This document shows, in pieces, positions 52,126 to 60,510 of a stretch of 64,000 nt of DNA. The translations under genes were made by a program, and so were the position numbers. Below the pieces are notes generated by a model that was given only the letters and a program-made list of their open reading frames with translations, did not search any database and was not told the DNA's origin. How positions within the stretch are numbered: the first letter of the stretch is position 1; every line of letters begins with the position of its first letter. The DNA is from Phascolarctobacterium_A succinatutens_B (GTDB lineage Bacteria; Bacillota; Negativicutes; Acidaminococcales; Acidaminococcaceae), in the NCBI RefSeq assembly GCF_958453765.1, contig NZ_CAUDZA010000007.1, forward strand, positions 1-64,000. The letters run 5' to 3'.

Positions 52126-54081
52126 TTATTCTTTGGGTGCTTCTTCGTCTGCATTCGCAGCAGCTTTCGGTGCATCTGCTTCGGCGGTAGGCGCTTCAGC
52201 CTTTGCGTCAGCTTCGGCAACGGGAGCAGCAGCTATTTCCTCATCCACAACAGATTGCTGTACTAATTGCAGCTTTTCTTCTGCGGTAAGGATATGACCG
52301 TATTTTACCAGCTGGTTGATTTCTTCCTCTTCCAAAGTTTCCTTCTCCATCAGAGCTTTAGCAATCACATGCAGCTTGTCGATATTGTCGGACAGCAGCT
52401 TTTCAGTAGCAGCATAGGCATCTTCCATAAAGGAGCGTACCTCTTTATCAATTTCGGCTGCCACTTCTTCACTGTAATCCTTGTCGCGGGCAATGTCGCG
52501 ACCCAGGAATACCTGATCCTGACGATGACCAAAGGTTACAGGTCCGATGTTTTCGCTCATACCATATTCGCAAATCATCTGACGTGCCAGTTGAGTTGCA
52601 CGCTGCAGATCATTGCTGGCGCCGCTGGAAATTTCCTTCAGCACTAGAGCTTCGGCAACACGGCCGCCCAACAGCACCTTCAGCTCATCGAGCATTTCGC
52701 TGCGGGTTGCATAATACTTATCTTCCTTAGGCAGGCTCAGGGTATAACCACCTGCACGGCCACGCGGAATGATGGTAACCTTATGTACAGGGTCAGTGTG
52801 CTCAAGCAGCATACCGACGATAGTATGACCGCCTTCATGGTAAGCAGTCAGGCGTTTTTCCTTATCGCTGATGACACGGCTCTTGCGCTCCGGTCCCATG
52901 ATAACACGCTCGGCAGCCTCTTCCATTTCCGGCATATTGATAGCCTTCTTGTCCTTACGGGCAGTCAGCAGCGCTGCTTCATTAACCAGATTGGATAAAT
53001 CAGCACCGGTAAAGCCGGGGGTACGCTGAGCAATTACGTCCAGATTTACATCCTGTCCTATAGGTTTGCCCTTAACATGTACCTTCAGGATTTCGGTACG
53101 TCCCTTGATATCAGGACGGTCTACTACAATCTGACGGTCGAAACGGCCGGGACGCAACAGCGCCGGGTCCAGAATGTCCGGACGGTTGGTTGCAGCAATC
53201 ATAATGATGCCTTCGTTAGCACTGAAACCGTCCATCTCAACCAGCAATTGGTTCAGAGTCTGCTCGCGCTCGTCATGGCCACCGCCAAGACCGGCGCCGC
53301 GCTGACGGCCTACAGCATCAATCTCATCGATGAATACGATGCATGGTGCACTTTTCTTTGCTTGGTCGAACAAATCACGTACACGGGATGCGCCGACACC
53401 GACAAACATTTCTACGAAGTCAGAACCGGAAATGCTGAAGAACGGAACGCCCGCTTCACCGGCAACTGCCTTCGCCAACAATGTTTTGCCTGTACCCGGA
53501 GGGCCATAGAGCAAAACACCTTTAGGAATCTTAGCTCCCAAGTCATTATACTTCTGCGGATGCTTCAAGAATTCGACAACCTCTTCCAGCTCCTGCTTGG
53601 CTTCCTCGGCACCGGCAACATCCTTAAAGGTTATCTTCAGTTTTTCCTCATCGTAGCGACGCGCACGGCTCTTGCCAAAGTTCATCACCTTGCCGCCACC
53701 GGCACCGCCCTGATTCATCAGCATGAACCACAGGCCTACGATAATCAGCATCGGCAAAATAGAGCTGAGAATGCTCATCCACCAAGGTGGCTGCGGCGGC
53801 AGCTCTGCCTTAATATCTACTTTCTTTGCTTCCAGCTTTTCTACCAGCTTGCTGTCATTAGGCGCAACGGTAGAAAATTCCTTGCCATCCTTTAATTTAC
53901 CGCTGATAACATTATCAACAATAGTTACCTGTTTGATTTCGTCCTGCTGTACATGCTGCATAAAGCTGGTATAGCTTATATCGGCAGGCTTAGAATTCTT
54001 TTCACCGTAAAGGTCAAACATCCAGATAATTACCATGATAATCAGCAGATAAAAAAGTACGTTCTTAAAAAATTTATTCAA
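52126..54081 (-). CDS. ftsH: ATP-dependent zinc metalloprotease FtsH
   Basis: The 651-residue membrane protease starts at TTG, 8 bases from AAGGAGG. Two transmembrane segments (about 7-24 and 99-123) flank a periplasmic domain. The AAA domain has Walker A GPPGTGKT (near 194) and the SRH region; the protease motif HEGGH is near 417. The C-terminal 40 residues are Ala/Glu/Pro-rich, an unusual tail. It degrades misfolded membrane proteins. It ends the mfd-to-ftsH run. Confidence 0.97.
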   Translation of the reverse strand: MNKFFKNVLFYLLIIMVIIWMFDLYGEKNSKPADISYTSFMQHVQQDEIKQVTIVDNVISGKLKDGKEFSTVAPNDSKLVEKLEAKKVDIKAELPPQPPWWMSILSSILPMLIIVGLWFMLMNQGGAGGGKVMNFGKSRARRYDEEKLKITFKDVAGAEEAKQELEEVVEFLKHPQKYNDLGAKIPKGVLLYGPPGTGKTLLAKAVAGEAGVPFFSISGSDFVEMFVGVGASRVRDLFDQAKKSAPCIVFIDEIDAVGRQRGAGLGGGHDEREQTLNQLLVEMDGFSANEGIIMIAATNRPDILDPALLRPGRFDRQIVVDRPDIKGRTEILKVHVKGKPIGQDVNLDVIAQRTPGFTGADLSNLVNEAALLTARKDKKAINMPEMEEAAERVIMGPERKSRVISDKEKRLTAYHEGGHTIVGMLLEHTDPVHKVTIIPRGRAGGYTLSLPKEDKYYATRSEMLDELKVLLGGRVAEALVLKEISSGASNDLQRATQLARQMICEYGMSENIGPVTFGHRQDQVFLGRDIARDKDYSEEVAAEIDKEVRSFMEDAYAATEKLLSDNIDKLHVIAKALMEKETLEEEEINQLVKYGHILTAEEKLQLVQQSVVDEEIAAAPVAEADAKAEAPTAEADAPKAAANADEEAPKE

Positions 54082-54170
54082 GCACGTAGCCTCCTTCCAC
54101 TTAGCTCATAATATTTTATTATATTATAGATAGGAAAAACTAGCAACTGTTTTATGCAATTTACAGGCTT

Positions 54171-54713
54171 TTATTTGCGTGCGTATACAGCAGGCTTCAG
54201 GATACCGATAAACGGCAGATTGCGGTAATCCCCCGCATAGTCCAGACCGTAGCCTACAACGAATTCGTCAGGAATTTTAAAACCTACATAATCAGCCTCC
54301 AGACCGTTTACACGACGCTCGGCCTTGTCGCAAAGAGCAGCGGTTTTCAATGTTGCGGGCTTATAGTGACGCAGCATGTCGGTAATAGAAGCGAAGGTAA
54401 CGCCGCTGTCAATGATATCATCGATTACCAGCACATCCTTACCCTTGATATCCTCGCTGACATCCAGCTTAACCTTAACACTGCCGCTGGTGCTGGTTCC
54501 GTTGCCATAGGAAGAAGCAACCATGAAGTCTACGCGCAGCGGCATATCAATAGCGCGGGTCAGGTCGGTAGCGAACCAGGCAGCACCCTTCAGCAGCACA
54601 ATGACAACAAGCTCCTTGTCTGCATAATCAGCTGCAATCTGCTTACCCATTTCCTGTACGCGAGCATCAATTTCTTCTTTGGTCAGCAAAACTGTCTTAA
54701 TATCGTCATGCAT
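54171..54713 (-). CDS. hpt: Hypoxanthine phosphoribosyltransferase
   Basis: The 180-residue salvage enzyme makes IMP or GMP from hypoxanthine or guanine. The PRPP loop VLVIDDIIDSGVT (near residue 98) and LLKGAAWFATDL are diagnostic. Order tilS-hpt-ftsH is conserved in Firmicutes. It can use the hypoxanthine made by ade. Confidence 0.96.
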   Translation of the reverse strand: MHDDIKTVLLTKEEIDARVQEMGKQIAADYADKELVVIVLLKGAAWFATDLTRAIDMPLRVDFMVASSYGNGTSTSGSVKVKLDVSEDIKGKDVLVIDDIIDSGVTFASITDMLRHYKPATLKTAALCDKAERRVNGLEADYVGFKIPDEFVVGYGLDYAGDYRNLPFIGILKPAVYARK

Positions 54714-54738
54714 TTTTTCATTCTCCTTATACTTTATA

Positions 54739-55725
54739 TTATATTATTTTAACAAAAATAAGCTGTTTATTTTTGTAGACTACGTTTATTCCCTGCGGCA
54801 GCTGGATGATCTTGCCACCGCTGCGTCGGAACAGCAGAGAGTCAATCGCCTGACTACGCTCGAAGGACAGCTCCTCGCCGCCCAGCTCGAAATACGCGCG
54901 TCGCAATACTCTCAGCCTTACGGCACTGTGCAGCGCCGTAAGCTGCGTCACCGGAAAACTGACAGCATCATCCTGCCTGCGCACCAGCTGCCTGTAAGCA
55001 TCGTCAGCCATTTGCTCCAGACATTCCGCATCCTGCGCCAGCAAGGCGGCAGTACGCGCCAACGTCGGCACCACAGCAGGGTTAAAGCTGCGCTCCAGAT
55101 AAGGCAGCAGCTCCAGCCGCACGCGGTTACGAGTATACGCTGTATCTGCGTTAGTGCTGTCAAAGCATACTTCAATGCCTTCTGCGCTGCAGTATTCCTC
55201 CAGCAGGCTTTTCGGTAAAGTCAGCAGCGGTCTGATGATATCGCCCTGCTGCGCCCGCATTCCGGCAAGTCCCTGCAGCCCTGCGCCGCGCAACAGCCTT
55301 AAGAGCAGCGTTTCCGCCTGGTCACCCTCGTGATGCGCCGTAACAATCGCCACAGCACCCTGCTGCGCCGCTATGCGCCTAAGCGCCGCATAGCGCAGGC
55401 GGCGCGCAGCATCTTCTGTAGAAAGCCGGTTCTGCGCCGCATATGCTGCAGCCTGCACGTGCTCCGTAAAGCAGGGCAGTCCCCATGCTTCGCATGCACG
55501 CTGCACAGCCTGCATGTCGCGCAAAGCCTCTTCACCACGAAGTCCGTGTTCTACGTGACAGACGCTGTAGCTTCCCCATCCCTGGGCTGCCAAAGCAGCA
55601 CAGGCATGTGCCAAAGCCAGAGAATCGGCACCGCCGCTAACAGCCAGCAGGTAATGAGCATCCGGCTGCAGCAAATTTTTAATTGTTTTGCGCAGCTTGT
55701 AGACTGCAGGTGCAATCTGCCTCAT
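54739..55725 (-). CDS. tilS: tRNA(Ile)-lysidine synthase
   Basis: The 328-residue enzyme puts lysidine on C34 of tRNA-Ile(CAU). The PP-loop LLAVSGGADSLALAHA is at residues 28-43. It is shorter than many TilS proteins (about 430-470) and has little of the C-terminal tRNA-binding region; the end KIIQLPQGINVVYKNKQ is intact, so this looks like a naturally short form. The start follows GGAG. Confidence 0.94.
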   Translation of the reverse strand: MRQIAPAVYKLRKTIKNLLQPDAHYLLAVSGGADSLALAHACAALAAQGWGSYSVCHVEHGLRGEEALRDMQAVQRACEAWGLPCFTEHVQAAAYAAQNRLSTEDAARRLRYAALRRIAAQQGAVAIVTAHHEGDQAETLLLRLLRGAGLQGLAGMRAQQGDIIRPLLTLPKSLLEEYCSAEGIEVCFDSTNADTAYTRNRVRLELLPYLERSFNPAVVPTLARTAALLAQDAECLEQMADDAYRQLVRRQDDAVSFPVTQLTALHSAVRLRVLRRAYFELGGEELSFERSQAIDSLLFRRSGGKIIQLPQGINVVYKNKQLIFVKII

Positions 55726-55785
55726 AGCATATCTCCTTCAGCAGCGGTTTAAACGTGTCGTATCGCATTTTTCTATGCTATAAAA

Positions 55786-55811
55786 GAAAAGGCACTCTCA
55801 GGAGTGCCATT
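55786..55811 (-). terminator. Terminator of the S1-domain gene
   Basis: On the minus strand GGCACTC and GAGTGCC pair around CTGA, followed by TTTTCTTTT. Confidence 0.85.
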
Positions 55812-55830
55812 TCATTAATTACCAGCTTGC

Positions 55831-56325
55831 TTATTTATCACGTCTGGCACCACGACCACCGCGTTTGGACTCAGTATTACGTTTTAAATCCAGCATACGG
55901 TCATCGCTGTCTTTCAGGAATTTGGATAATTTATCCTCAAAGGAAACGGGCGCCATAGGTCTTGCGCTTTGCGGGCGCATACCGCCACGGCGTTCACGAT
56001 TGTCGCCTTGCGGACGCATACCATTGTTGTTGCGGCGCTCGCGGTTATCGTTTTGCGGACGCTGCGGTCTCGGCTGCGGATTTGCAGGCGGCGGAGTAAG
56101 CTGTTTTATAGACAGACCAATTTTGCCGCGATCATCTACAGATAATACCTTAACCTTAACCTTGTCGTGCTCCTTTAAAAAGTCATGCACGTCTTTTACA
56201 TAAACATTAGAAACCTCAGAAATGTGAATCAGGCCAACCTTGCCCTCAGGCAGTTGGACAAATGCGCCAAAATTGGTGATACCTGTAACTTCACCCTCTA
56301 CAATTGCACCTACTTCAAGTGACAT
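55831..56325 (-). CDS. S1 RNA-binding domain protein (YabR-like)
   Basis: The 164-residue protein has one S1 domain (1-75; GEVTGITNFGAFVQLPEGKVGLIHISE) and a long Arg/Asn/Gly/Pro-rich low-complexity tail (about 78-164) with repeats of NRERR and GMRPQ. The tail is likely disordered and RNA-binding. YabR-like proteins lie between divIC and tilS in Firmicutes. Confidence 0.92.
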   Translation of the reverse strand: MSLEVGAIVEGEVTGITNFGAFVQLPEGKVGLIHISEVSNVYVKDVHDFLKEHDKVKVKVLSVDDRGKIGLSIKQLTPPPANPQPRPQRPQNDNRERRNNNGMRPQGDNRERRGGMRPQSARPMAPVSFEDKLSKFLKDSDDRMLDLKRNTESKRGGRGARRDK

Positions 56326-56395
56326 CGAGAAAAAAATCCCCCTTAAAAATTCTTAATACTCTTGTATTATACTCTTTAATTTTTCATGGTGTCAA

Positions 56396-56434
56396 TAAAA
56401 AAAGCAGAACAAAAGCTATCATTTCTTGTTCTGC
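56396..56434 (-). terminator. Terminator of divIC
   Basis: On the minus strand GCAGAACAA and TTGTTCTGC form a stem followed by TTTTTTTATT. It abuts the divIC stop. Confidence 0.88.
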
Positions 56435-56435
56435 C

Positions 56436-56729
56436 TTATTTTTTCTCATCAACTATAAACAGCGGCACCTCGTCTTTACCCACCATGTTGTAATCCTCAC
56501 GGGCGAGCTTTTCAATATAACGCGGGTCATCCAGACGTTTACGCTCTGCCTCCAGCTCAGTCTTCTGTTTTTGTAAAGCAGCAATACGTTGCTGTGTAGC
56601 AGCCTGTTCCTGTTTAATCTGATAAATAGAATACTCCTGCTTGCCGATAACGAACAGGCAGGCAACAAACAGCAGCATCATAAAGACATTAAAAGCTTTA
56701 GATTTATGTCTTACACGACGTCTTACCAT
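56436..56729 (-). CDS. divIC: Septum formation initiator (DivIC/FtsL-like)
   Basis: The product is 97 residues from MVRRRVRHK, behind GGGGGG. It has a basic N-terminus, one transmembrane segment (about 15-32), a periplasmic coiled coil (KQEQAATQQRIAALQKQK) and the conserved end LAREDYNMVGKDE. It is part of the FtsL-DivIB-DivIC division complex. Confidence 0.92.
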   Translation of the reverse strand: MVRRRVRHKSKAFNVFMMLLFVACLFVIGKQEYSIYQIKQEQAATQQRIAALQKQKTELEAERKRLDDPRYIEKLAREDYNMVGKDEVPLFIVDEKK

Positions 56730-56773
56730 ATCAAAGCCCCCCAGCATTGAGTATTCCGCAGTATATTTTTAGA

Positions 56774-56802
56774 AAAGCCCGGCAGCAGCTGCCGGGCCTA
56801 AA
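56774..56802 (-). terminator. Terminator of the HU gene
   Basis: On the minus strand GCCCGGCAGCTGCTGCCGGGC is an almost perfect palindrome followed by TTTTC. Confidence 0.85.
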
Positions 56803-56818
56803 GCACTAAAACAGCTTA

Positions 56819-57097
56819 TTATTTTACGTTAACAGCATCCTTGAAAGCTTTGCCGGCTTTGAAAGCAGGGATGGTTGCAGCAGGAATAACTACCTTCTCA
56901 CCATTTTGCGGATTTTTACCTTCACGTTCTTTACGAGCACGTGCTTCAAAAGTACCAAAGCCTACTACTTGTACTTTGTCACCCTTAGCAACTACCTCTT
57001 TAACGGTTTCCAGGGTAGCGGTGATAGTTTTTTCAACGTCTTTTTTGGTTAAGCCGGCTTTTTCAGCAACAGCAGCGATTAACTCAGTCTTGTTCAT
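56819..57097 (-). CDS. hup: DNA-binding protein HU
   Basis: The 92-residue protein starts MNKTELIAAVAEKAGLTKKD behind AAGGAGG; the longer reading to 57196 lacks a ribosome site. The DNA-binding arm VGFGTFEARARKEREGKNPQ is intact. It bends and compacts DNA. The upstream region carries tandem GTTACGAA units (57152-57180). Confidence 0.97.
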   Translation of the reverse strand: MNKTELIAAVAEKAGLTKKDVEKTITATLETVKEVVAKGDKVQVVGFGTFEARARKEREGKNPQNGEKVVIPAATIPAFKAGKAFKDAVNVK

Positions 57098-57300
57098 CAA
57101 AAATTCCTCCTTAATTATGACTTTAGTTATTATTGCAAATGCTTGCGGAGCACGTAACTTCGTAACTTCGTAACGTAACTCAAATTTAACTAGCAATAGT
57201 ATTCTACACTGTCAAACGTTTTCCTGCAAGCCTTTTCCGAAAATATTTATAAATTACGGGGAAAATAGCGTTATTTTAGTAACTTTATTGTAAATTCACC

Positions 57301-58902
57301 TTATAAATCGTTCTTTCGTTCCAAATCCTTAGCCTGATTCCAAAATTTATCCAGCTCAGTCAAAGTGAAATCCTGCCATGTTTTGCCGCTGGCTTCCACC
57401 TGCTTTTCCACGTAATTAAAGCGGGAAGCGAAACGGTTATTAGTTCCGTCCAAAGCAACCTCCGGCTCGATACCGTTATGGCGCGCATAATTTACCACGG
57501 CAAACAATACATCGCCAAGCTCACTCTCGGCAGCAGCCTTATCGCCTGCCTGCAAAGCCTCCTGCAGCTCGCCCAGCTCCTCCTGTACCTTAGCCCATAC
57601 GGATGCGCTGTCCTGCCAGTCAAAGCCTACCTTGGCAGCCTTGCTCTGCAGCTTATAGGCACGCAGCAGCGCCGGCAGTCCCTGAGATACGCCATCTAAT
57701 ACATGCTTGCGTTCCTGCTTTTCCTGTTTCTTGATAGCTTCCCAATTTACCAGCACCTCATCGCTGTTGTCAACATGGGTATCGCCGAAAACATGCGGAT
57801 GACGGCGGATAAGCTTATCTACAACCTCGTCGATAACGTCCTGCAGATCAAAGCGGCCTGCCTCCTGTGCCATGCGGGCATGGAAAACAACCTGCATGAG
57901 CACGTCGCCAAGCTCCTCACGCATGCCATCAACGTCATCATCATCCACAGCCTCCAGATATTCGTAAACCTCTTCAATCATGTTGCTGCGAATGGATTTA
58001 TGTGTCTGCTCTCTGTCCCAGGGGCAGCCGCCAGGCTCACGCAGAGTACGCATAACATCAGCCAAAGGCTGGATGTCAAAATCATCAAAACCTGCTTCCG
58101 GCAAAAAGTCCTCCGCATAGCCTTCTTCTTCGCCTTCCTCGGCAAAATCGTCATCATCCTCGCCAAAGGTAATAATACCGGGAACAGCTTCCGCATCGTC
58201 AACCTTTTCAAATACGGTATCCTCTGCTCCCTCAGCCATCGGCGGAATATAAGCGCTTGTAAGATGGTCGATATTCGGCTGTCTGTCCAGCTCGAACAGC
58301 TTAATCGGACGGCATTCCTCATCAGGCAAACCCAAATTACGCAGGAAATAAATTTCGTATTCGTCAGGCAGTACGTCCATCAGGGCAATTTTCAAATCGC
58401 TTGCTACCATCTGGCTGTAAACCTGAGTAATCATCAGCGGATGCTGTCCGGCACTGGCAATCTCCGCAAAATCCTGCGCGTCAATAATCTGCAGGCCGGC
58501 AATCGGGTCGATACCCAGTTCAACGTAAGCCAGGTCCAAAAAGCTCATAGAAGGCTTAATAACCAGCTTAATGCCCTGTGCCTTCGCAGCGGTGCGCATC
58601 AAAACAACGGTTTTTTCCGCAACCAACGGGCTGCCTGGTACGGCATAAACAACATCACCGCTGTGCGCTGCTGCCAGCACACGCTCGACAACACTGTTAT
58701 ATACCTCCTCAAAGGAAGCAGCCTTTTCGTATAAATCGTCACATGAGGTAAATTTTACGTTTTGCTTTTCCAGCTCGGCAACGGTAGGATGCACCGCCGT
58801 GCGCAGGATAACCTGAGCGCAGTTTTGCAGCAGTCCCATAGTTTCCAAGGAAAGATGTCCCACAGCACCGGGACCTAAGCCGACAATTGTAATTGTTCCC
58901 AT
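57301..58902 (-). CDS. mazG: Nucleotide pyrophosphohydrolase MazG with N-terminal methylase domain (YabN)
   Basis: The 533-residue fusion has an N-terminal tetrapyrrole-methylase-like domain (1-220; VGLGPGAVGHLSLET, VYAVPGSPLVAE) and a C-terminal MazG domain (from about 280; LREPGGCPWDREQTHKSI, EEVYEYLEAVDDDD, EELGDVLMQVVFHA). A very acidic linker (about 240-270) joins them. The MazG part hydrolyses noncanonical NTPs; the role of the methylase part is unknown. Fusion and position are the same as YabN in B. subtilis. Confidence 0.95.
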   Translation of the reverse strand: MGTITIVGLGPGAVGHLSLETMGLLQNCAQVILRTAVHPTVAELEKQNVKFTSCDDLYEKAASFEEVYNSVVERVLAAAHSGDVVYAVPGSPLVAEKTVVLMRTAAKAQGIKLVIKPSMSFLDLAYVELGIDPIAGLQIIDAQDFAEIASAGQHPLMITQVYSQMVASDLKIALMDVLPDEYEIYFLRNLGLPDEECRPIKLFELDRQPNIDHLTSAYIPPMAEGAEDTVFEKVDDAEAVPGIITFGEDDDDFAEEGEEEGYAEDFLPEAGFDDFDIQPLADVMRTLREPGGCPWDREQTHKSIRSNMIEEVYEYLEAVDDDDVDGMREELGDVLMQVVFHARMAQEAGRFDLQDVIDEVVDKLIRRHPHVFGDTHVDNSDEVLVNWEAIKKQEKQERKHVLDGVSQGLPALLRAYKLQSKAAKVGFDWQDSASVWAKVQEELGELQEALQAGDKAAAESELGDVLFAVVNYARHNGIEPEVALDGTNNRFASRFNYVEKQVEASGKTWQDFTLTELDKFWNQAKDLERKNDL

Positions 58903-58924
58903 GATAGTACGCCTTCTTTCTTAA

Positions 58925-60487
58925 TTATTTAAAAAATCGCTTCACTGCCGGCAGCTGACGCAGCTCCTGTCTGTTCAGCACACCAAGAAGCGGCAGCAAT
59001 ACGATATAGCTTATCCCGGCAGCCAGCATGGCAGCGATTGTTGCCAAAGCAGCCGGCGCACCGCCAAGCAGCGTATGCGTTTCTGCGGTAACAGCACCCA
59101 TCACCGCTGCTGCGGCGATGATTTTCGCAATACTGAGCCAGGAAAATCTTATACTGAATTTATACAACGCTATAATATTTAACAGCGCCGTCACGCCAAA
59201 GTTAATATTCGTTGCCCACGCTGCGCCGGCAATACCGTATTCCGCATTCGTCAGCTGGAGAACGGCAACCAGCTTGGCGGCAATACCGATAAGCATATTC
59301 AGCATCGGCAGATTGGTGTGCCCCATTCCCTGCAGCATACCTGTTGTAACCTGCTGCAGACCTAAAAGGCAGATGGCAGGCGCCGAATGCATAATGGCAA
59401 CGCCGGCCTTCGCCGTACCGTAAAGCAGCAGGCTGATAGGCTCCGCCAGCACCCACATGCCTACGGAAGCAGGCACTGTTATCAGGCAGCACAGCTTCAT
59501 AGCGGTCGCCGCCTTCTGCTCAATGATATGCCATTTATTCAAAGCAAAGGCTTCGGAAACAGCAGGCACAAGGCTTGTTGCCAGCGACATCGTCGGTATC
59601 GTGGCCATTAACAGCAATGGCTGTGCCATGCCTGCCAGATAGCCGAACTGCGCCGTCGCCTGCTCCACACTAAGACCGCTGTCAATCAATCGGCCGGGCA
59701 CCAGCAATACGTCAATGCTGCTGGTAACAGGCACGATGATATTGGCACAGGACACTGGCAAAGCCAACAGCAGCAGGCGCTTAATCAATGCTCTGCTGCG
59801 CACAAGCTCGGCAGCAGGTGCCTGCAGCTTTACTGCATAAGCCTGCCATTGCTTGCGATAGTAGCGATAAAAGCAACCCATAACCACAAGGCCTGTAAGG
59901 CTTCCCGGCACAGCACCAAAGGCAGCACCGGCAGCCGCATATTCCAAACCATAGGGCAGCAGCACATAAGCCAGAACCACCATCGTAACTACGCGGATAA
60001 ACTGCTCCACAATCTGCGAAACAGCCGGCGGCGTCATCAGCTGATGTCCCTGAAAATAACCGCGGAAGCTGGCTAAAATCGTAGCGAAGAAAATTGCCGG
60101 TGTAAGCGCGACAAGCGAATAGTAGGCACGCGCATCGGTAATAACGCCGGCATCAACTAACCAGCCCGCCGCCAACACCAGACACAGCGCCAGCACCGCA
60201 CCCACGCAGACCATCAGACGCAGCGAAACACGAAACACCTGACGCACGTTAGCATAATCCTTCTGTGCCAGAAAGCCTGCGACAATAATCGATATTGCCA
60301 CCGGAATGCCGGCCGCAGAAATCGCAAGCAGCAAAAGGTATACGGGATACGCCATCTGGTAAAGCCCGATACCCTCGCCGCCCAGCAGACGTGAAAGCAG
60401 GATGCGGTTCACAGAACCGATAACCTTTACCATCAGTCCTGCCAATGTCAGAATCATTGCGCCGCGCAAAAATTTATCACTGCTCAT
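58925..60487 (-). CDS. Polysaccharide biosynthesis/lipid II flippase family protein (SpoVB/MurJ-like)
   Basis: The 520-residue MOP-superfamily protein has about 14 hydrophobic segments and the family opening LTLAGLMVKVIGSVNRILLSRLLGGEGIGLY. It may flip lipid-linked cell wall precursors. The place between mfd and mazG is that of spoVB in B. subtilis, but no sporulation genes are near. The start follows AGGAGGTG. Confidence 0.9.
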   Translation of the reverse strand: MSSDKFLRGAMILTLAGLMVKVIGSVNRILLSRLLGGEGIGLYQMAYPVYLLLLAISAAGIPVAISIIVAGFLAQKDYANVRQVFRVSLRLMVCVGAVLALCLVLAAGWLVDAGVITDARAYYSLVALTPAIFFATILASFRGYFQGHQLMTPPAVSQIVEQFIRVVTMVVLAYVLLPYGLEYAAAGAAFGAVPGSLTGLVVMGCFYRYYRKQWQAYAVKLQAPAAELVRSRALIKRLLLLALPVSCANIIVPVTSSIDVLLVPGRLIDSGLSVEQATAQFGYLAGMAQPLLLMATIPTMSLATSLVPAVSEAFALNKWHIIEQKAATAMKLCCLITVPASVGMWVLAEPISLLLYGTAKAGVAIMHSAPAICLLGLQQVTTGMLQGMGHTNLPMLNMLIGIAAKLVAVLQLTNAEYGIAGAAWATNINFGVTALLNIIALYKFSIRFSWLSIAKIIAAAAVMGAVTAETHTLLGGAPAALATIAAMLAAGISYIVLLPLLGVLNRQELRQLPAVKRFFK

Positions 60488-60510
60488 CTCCTGCTTTCAC
60501 CTCCTTTAAA